The translations under genes and the position numbers were made by a program. Below, piece by piece: positions 60,139 through 64,000 of a DNA stretch of 64,000 nt. How positions within the stretch are numbered: the first letter of the stretch is position 1; every line of letters begins with the position of its first letter. The notes below the pieces were generated by a model. That model saw only the letters and a list, made by a program, of their open reading frames with translations, did not search any database and was not told the origin of the DNA. This stretch comes from Stakelama flava (GTDB lineage Bacteria > Pseudomonadota > Alphaproteobacteria > Sphingomonadales > Sphingomonadaceae): the NCBI RefSeq assembly GCF_019351405.1, contig NZ_JAHWZX010000004.1, positions 124,001-188,000 of the forward strand. The letters run 5' to 3'.

Positions 60139-60191
60139 ACTATAGAAGGGTGCCGGAGGGGCAGGTTTTGCCGGGTAGGAAAAATTTGCCG
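60139..60191 (-). promoter_or_regulatory. fliF control region with CGGCAA-type elements
   Basis: On the minus strand: CGGCAAATTTTTCCTACCCG (60191-60172), overlapped by CCCGGCAAAACCTGCCC (60174-60158), then CTTCTATAGTTC with TATAGT at 60144-60139, 48 nt before the GTG. The CGGCAA pattern resembles what I recall of the ftr sites bound by FlbD in Caulobacter. That match is from memory. Confidence 0.5.
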
Positions 60192-60223
60192 CCCCGTTCG
60201 ATATGCGGGGCGGCGCAGAAAAA

Positions 60224-60892
60224 TCAGTCTTCGCGACGCGCGGCCAACAGGCCTTCCAGCTCTTCGCGAACGGCGGCTTCGCGCGCTGCGCGATCGACCA
60301 GCAGGCCGCCCTCGTCCCATTCGATACGCGCGTCGCCCGGTGCCAGATCGGGATCGGGCGCGACATGCAGGTTCAGCCGGCGGCGATCCGCCGCCTGACG
60401 CTTCGTAATGCGTTCGGTGATGTCGCTTTCCAGGTCGGGATGCACGCGGATCAGCAATTCGGTGCCGCGTGCGACCTGCGCCAGCGCCCGGCCGATCGCA
60501 TCGTCGATCGCATTGGCGGGATGTTCGGCAAGCGCGCGCCCGGCGATGTGCCCGGCGGCGGCAAGCGCCAGTTCGGCCGCATCGCGCGTGAGTTCGCTGC
60601 ACGTCGTGTCCAGCGAACCGCCGATGCTTTCAAGGTCCGCCTGAATCGCGTCGACCGCAGACAACAGCGCCGCCTCGCGCTCGTTGCGCGCCTGGGTCAG
60701 CCCGGCTTCGAACCCGTCCACACGGGCACGGGCCAGTTCGGCATGATGGTCCTCGCGCAGTTGTTCCAGTTCGGTTCGAAGCGTTTCGATTTCGATCGCC
60801 ATCGAATCCGATATGCCCGCCTCGCGCGCGGCAGGCATGTCCACGAAGACGCGATCGAAGGCGAAGGGGCGGGTCTGAAAGGACATATCCAC
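60224..60892 (-). CDS. fliH: Flagellar export ATPase regulator FliH
   Basis: 222 aa from a GTG at 60892 with AAGGAG 9 nt upstream; the ATG two codons later is too distant from it. N-terminal Phe-rich start (SFQTRPFAFDRVFVDM), then coiled coil (about 30-75) and a FliH/V-ATPase-stator-like C-terminal domain (about 100-222). Binds and controls FliI. Follows fliG by 13 nt. Confidence 0.88.
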   Translation of the reverse strand: MDMSFQTRPFAFDRVFVDMPAAREAGISDSMAIEIETLRTELEQLREDHHAELARARVDGFEAGLTQARNEREAALLSAVDAIQADLESIGGSLDTTCSELTRDAAELALAAAGHIAGRALAEHPANAIDDAIGRALAQVARGTELLIRVHPDLESDITERITKRQAADRRRLNLHVAPDPDLAPGDARIEWDEGGLLVDRAAREAAVREELEGLLAARRED

Positions 60893-60905
60893 GAAAGCGC
60901 GCTCC

Positions 60906-61937
60906 TTACATGATCATCGTATCGTCGCTCTTCGGATCGACGAGAACGATCTCGCCGGTATCCGCGAGCATTTTGGCAAGGCGCACCAGTTCGCCCTGCG
61001 CCTCTTCGCAATCGCGTGCGCGCACCGGTCCCATGCCCGCCATGTCCTCGCGCAGCAGCTTCGCCGAACGTTCGGTCATGGTGGAGAAGAACAGCGTCTT
61101 GATCTCCTCGGGCGCGCCCTTCAGCGCCAGCGCCATCTGACGCTTGTCGGCCTGGCGAGCGATGACGCCTATGGCGATCGGCATCAGATTGGCCAGATCC
61201 TCGAAGGTGAACATCAGTTCGCGGATGCGTTCGGCCGAATCGGGCGCTTTCTTGTCCAGCGCGTCGAGCATGGTTTCTTCGGTCGACCGGTCCATGGCGT
61301 TGAAAATCTCAGCCATGGTTTCGTGCGGATCGCGGCGCTGCGCGCGCGCGAAGTTTGCCATGAATTCGGTTTTCAGCGTCGCTTCGACCTGGGTCAGAAC
61401 TTCCTTCTGAACCGTATCCATGCGCAGCATCCGCTGCACCACGTCGACCGATATTTCGCGCGGTAACACGCCCAGCACGCGGGCGGCGTGATCCGATTTC
61501 AGCTTTGACAGGATCACCGCGATCGTCTGCGGATATTCGTTTTTCAGATATCCTGCCAGAACGCCTTCGCTGACATTGGAAAGCTTGTCCCACATGGTGC
61601 GACCGGACGGGCCACGGATATCCTCCATGATCTCCTTCACCTTGTCCGCGGGCATGATCCCGGCAAGCAGGCGTTCGGTTGATTCAAACGATCCGTGACA
61701 GGTTTCCATTGCGGCGATGTCGCTCGAAAACTGTACGAGCAGATGCTCGACCACGGGGGCGGGAACGCGGCCCAGCAGCGCCATCGAACTGGACAGCTCC
61801 TTCATCTCCTCGACCGAAAGTTGGTCCCAGATCGGGCCGCCATATTTCTGGCCCAGCACCAGCATCAGCGCAGCGGCGCGCTGACGCGGGTTGAAGCGTT
61901 TGAGTTCGGGCGGCTCGGCGAGCTGAGTCATGACCAT
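60906..61937 (-). CDS. fliG: Flagellar motor switch protein FliG
   Basis: 343 aa. Three-domain FliG: N-terminal (AAALMLVLGQKYGGPIWDQL), middle (KNEYPQTIAVILSKLKSDHA) and C-terminal (RIRELMFTFEDLANLMPIA, TERSAKLLREDMAGMGPV). FliG sits on FliF and provides the charged torque helix facing MotA. Starts fliG-fliH and is divergent from the large beta-propeller gene. Placement before fliH with fliF downstream is a rearranged order. Confidence 0.95.
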   Translation of the reverse strand: MVMTQLAEPPELKRFNPRQRAAALMLVLGQKYGGPIWDQLSVEEMKELSSSMALLGRVPAPVVEHLLVQFSSDIAAMETCHGSFESTERLLAGIMPADKVKEIMEDIRGPSGRTMWDKLSNVSEGVLAGYLKNEYPQTIAVILSKLKSDHAARVLGVLPREISVDVVQRMLRMDTVQKEVLTQVEATLKTEFMANFARAQRRDPHETMAEIFNAMDRSTEETMLDALDKKAPDSAERIRELMFTFEDLANLMPIAIGVIARQADKRQMALALKGAPEEIKTLFFSTMTERSAKLLREDMAGMGPVRARDCEEAQGELVRLAKMLADTGEIVLVDPKSDDTMIM

Positions 61938-62050
61938 AATCGTATTTTTCCCCTGACTACGGGTTTTTCCCGGCGTGGTGCGTCGGAACCCGTGCGTGCC
62001 CGTCTATTATGGAGGCACGATCGGATGGCCGGTCGCGTGGAGGTGGAATG
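61938..62050. promoter_or_regulatory. fliG / beta-propeller gene divergent region
   Basis: 113 bp. Two copies of TTTTTCCC (in 61944-61954 and 61963-61973) recall the TTTTTCC part of the fliF/flgC element. CTATTATGG at 62004-62012 reads TATTAT towards the plus gene (about 40 nt) or CATAAT towards fliG (about 70 nt). Confidence 0.35.
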
Positions 62051-64000
62051 ATGGATATTGCCTCGGGGCTTGCAGGATTGAGTTTGCTGGGCGGGGACGC
62101 GAGCCTTTTCTCGTCCTATGCCGCAAGCACCGCGAGCACCATCGAGACGCGGGCTGTGCGCGAAGCGAAGGCGCAGTTCACGCTTCCCGAAACGACGCCG
62201 CCATGGAAGCTGGCGACCGCAACCACGTCCGCCGCGGCGCAGCTTTCGGCCATTCAGCGCATGCGCACGCTGATCGACAAGCCGGAAACGGGAACGCGTA
62301 CGCTGCCCGACGACGTCCAGACATCGTTTACCACCTGGAAAGCGCTCGACCGGCTGCGCCTGCTTGCCGAAGCCGCGGTGAAGCCCGGTGCGGGCGCCGC
62401 AACGCGCGAGGCGCTGAACAAGACCTTCACCCAGGGGTTGAGCGACCTTCAAAGCTACCTCTCCACCGCGCCCAGTGACAAGCTTACCTTGGCTTTCGAC
62501 AAGCCGGTGCGCCGTGCGCAAACCACCGCGGTCGAACCGGGCCTTACCAGCTACTCCACCAGCATTACCGGCAAGGCGGTCACCGAGAATCGCGATGATG
62601 TGATGAGCGGGCTGACGGGCACGGAGCGTTTCCGCATCCAGCTTGCACAGGGCAGCCGAAGCGACAGCGTCACCGTCGATCTGAGCAATCTGAACGGACC
62701 ACCGACGCTCGACAGCGTCGCGACGCTCATCAATCAGGCGATTTCGGCAATTCCCTATCGCGACGCCAATGGCGATGTCGTGTTGCAGGATGACGGCAGC
62801 GCCGAACCGAAATGGAAGGTTTCGTTCGAACCGCGCAAGACCGAGGATGGCTGGGCGCTGGAGGCGAACCGCCAATCCTATGAAAGCATTTCGATCGATC
62901 AGATCGATGCTCCTGATGCCGTTCTGGTCGCGACGGGGATAACCGGGCTGGAAACCGCAACCGCTGCGCGGGTCATGCGAATCGACGATCCGACAGGCGA
63001 GATGAGCCGCAAGACGCTGGCTACCATCGCCGCGCATGATCGGCTGGACCCCGATCTGGCAGTGAAGACGACCGCGGACGCCGTGGCGACCGATGCCGAC
63101 GGCTTCGGATATGTCCTTGGCACCGCCGCCGGCGATCTGGGCTCGCAGCGCGCGGCGGGCGAACAGGATCTGTACCTGACCAAGATGGACAGCCTGGGCA
63201 ACGTCGTCTGGCAGCACAGCCTGGGCGCGGCCGAAAGCGCAAGCGGTGCGGCGCTGTCGATCGCCGCCAATGGCGATGTCGTGCTGGCCGGTAATGTGAG
63301 CGGCAAGTTCGACGGCGCGGACAGCGACGGCGATATGCTGGTCGCGCGGTTCGATACGGACGGAAACGAAAAATTCTCGACGCTCGTCCGCGCGGTCGGG
63401 ACCGACACCGCGACCAGCGTGCTCGCCGCGCCCGACGGCTCGATCTATGTCGGCGGACAATCCTCGCCCAATGGCGGCGACGCGTTTATCGCGAAGCTGG
63501 ATTCGGAAGGGCGCCTGCGCGAACGCCATGCCTATGACGCGGGGGGAAGCGAAACCATCGCATCGCTTGCCATGGGCAGTGACGGCAAGTTGCTGGCGCT
63601 GACGCGGGAAGGGGCGCAATCCTCGCTGCGTTTCCTCGATACCGCCGATCTTTCGGCTGAGGTGTCGCGCATCGACCTTGGTACGTCCGACGCACGCGCG
63701 ATCGCGGTCGATGCATCGGGCAATATTGCGATCGGGGGAACGACGCTTGCCGCACTTCCGGGAACGCAGGTCAACAGCACGGTGTCTTCGCGCGACGGTT
63801 TCGTCGCCCGGATGGCGGCGGACGGTAGCGGACTTGCTGTCACCTATCTGGCGAGCGACGCCAGCGATCAGGTCGACAGCCTCGTCTTTTCAGGCGACAC
63901 CCTGTATGTCGGCGGGCGGACCAACGGCGTGCTGGGCGATGCGAAAGGCGGGGCGGTCGACGGCTTCGTCGCGCGGCTGGATGCTACCACCGGCGCGATC
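62051..64000 (+). CDS. Large flagellar-locus protein: hook-IN-like segment plus beta-propeller repeats (3' end outside window)
   Basis: 650 codons visible, no stop before the window end. ATG at 62051 chosen over the ATG one codon earlier because GGAGGT ends 6 nt before it. No Sec signal peptide and no cysteine in 650 residues, both typical of proteins exported by the flagellar apparatus. Residues 60-160 are helical. FRIQLAQGSRSDSVTVDLSN (194-213) and SVATLINQAISAI resemble the IN motif of FlgK/FliD hook proteins. From about residue 340 repeats of about 55 residues (DADGFGYVLGT, AANGDVVLAGN, APDGSIYVGGQ, DASGNIAIGGT) form an SBBP-like beta-propeller. Family unknown; divergent from fliG. Confidence 0.75.
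   Translation, partial: MDIASGLAGLSLLGGDASLFSSYAASTASTIETRAVREAKAQFTLPETTPPWKLATATTSAAAQLSAIQRMRTLIDKPETGTRTLPDDVQTSFTTWKALDRLRLLAEAAVKPGAGAATREALNKTFTQGLSDLQSYLSTAPSDKLTLAFDKPVRRAQTTAVEPGLTSYSTSITGKAVTENRDDVMSGLTGTERFRIQLAQGSRSDSVTVDLSNLNGPPTLDSVATLINQAISAIPYRDANGDVVLQDDGSAEPKWKVSFEPRKTEDGWALEANRQSYESISIDQIDAPDAVLVATGITGLETATAARVMRIDDPTGEMSRKTLATIAAHDRLDPDLAVKTTADAVATDADGFGYVLGTAAGDLGSQRAAGEQDLYLTKMDSLGNVVWQHSLGAAESASGAALSIAANGDVVLAGNVSGKFDGADSDGDMLVARFDTDGNEKFSTLVRAVGTDTATSVLAAPDGSIYVGGQSSPNGGDAFIAKLDSEGRLRERHAYDAGGSETIASLAMGSDGKLLALTREGAQSSLRFLDTADLSAEVSRIDLGTSDARAIAVDASGNIAIGGTTLAALPGTQVNSTVSSRDGFVARMAADGSGLAVTYLASDASDQVDSLVFSGDTLYVGGRTNGVLGDAKGGAVDGFVARLDATTGAI

Noticed and set aside
1-64000. 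Search for CRISPR arrays, insertion sequences, tRNA and rRNA genes
   Set aside because: No regular spaced repeats, transposase-like frames, terminal inverted repeats or cloverleaf sequences were noticed; small RNAs could not be assessed by eye.

Overview
The window is GC-rich alphaproteobacterial chromosome, most probably from the Sphingomonadales. The lineage call rests on fliX, flbT, flaF, an FlbD-type regulator, an MotE-like protein and a DUF6468-type protein, all typical of alphaproteobacterial lateral or polar flagellar systems, and on a short Caulobacter-like flagellin (272 aa). No rRNA, tRNA, insertion sequence or CRISPR was seen.

Left edge (1-8163): ordinary metabolism and envelope genes. 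These are the 3' part of an oxoprolinase/hydantoinase, a DUF2891 protein, a GluR0-like potassium-channel receptor, glutamine-dependent NAD synthetase (minus strand) and two divergent L,D-transpeptidases.

From 8171 to the right edge: an almost complete flagellar, motor and chemotaxis island of about 56 kb in many divergent blocks. Minus block 8171-9985: flgI, flgJ, flgN-like. Plus: fliX. Minus block 10558-13435: flgC-fliE-fliQ-fliR-flhB. Plus block 13566-14868: short fliN-fliO-fliP. Minus block 14872-24269: motA-STAS-cheY-cheA-cheW-cheR-cheB-cheY-cheD-unknown-motB-fliL-like-PilZ, so the two stator genes bracket the chemotaxis genes. Plus: flaF. Minus: a FixL/FixJ-type two-component pair, then an unusual sigma-70-family gene lacking an evident region 4. 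Minus block 29796-32880: flbT-fliI-fliJ-lytic transglycosylase. Plus block 33066-39441: flgE-flgK-flgL-chemoreceptor. Minus: TPR-like and small membrane protein pair. Plus: a secreted FliL-like gene. Minus block 42131-45353: fliL-fliM-DUF6468-motE, terminator, GAF protein. Plus block 45478-48230: flgF-flgG-flgA-flgH, then flagellin and two unknown small genes. Minus block 50365-61937: fliG-fliH, fliF-fliN-flbD-flhA-fliK-flgD, and a GGDEF-EAL gene. The last gene (plus, from 62051, cut by the window end) encodes a cysteine-free protein with a hook-protein-like segment followed by beta-propeller repeats.

Together these genes encode the export gate and ATPase (FlhA, FlhB, FliO-R, FliH, FliI, FliJ), MS/C ring (FliF, G, M, N), rod, rings, hook and filament, stator, chemosensory pathway and several regulators. 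No flgB, fliD, fliS or flgM was recognised in the window. Control looks distinctive: the FlbD-like activator has a degenerate GAFTGA loop and Walker B box, the sigma-like protein seems to lack region 4, and two recurrent upstream motifs (a TATAAT-like hexamer after a C-rich step, and a CGGCAA-N-TTTTTCC-type element) sit at many flagellar operon junctions.
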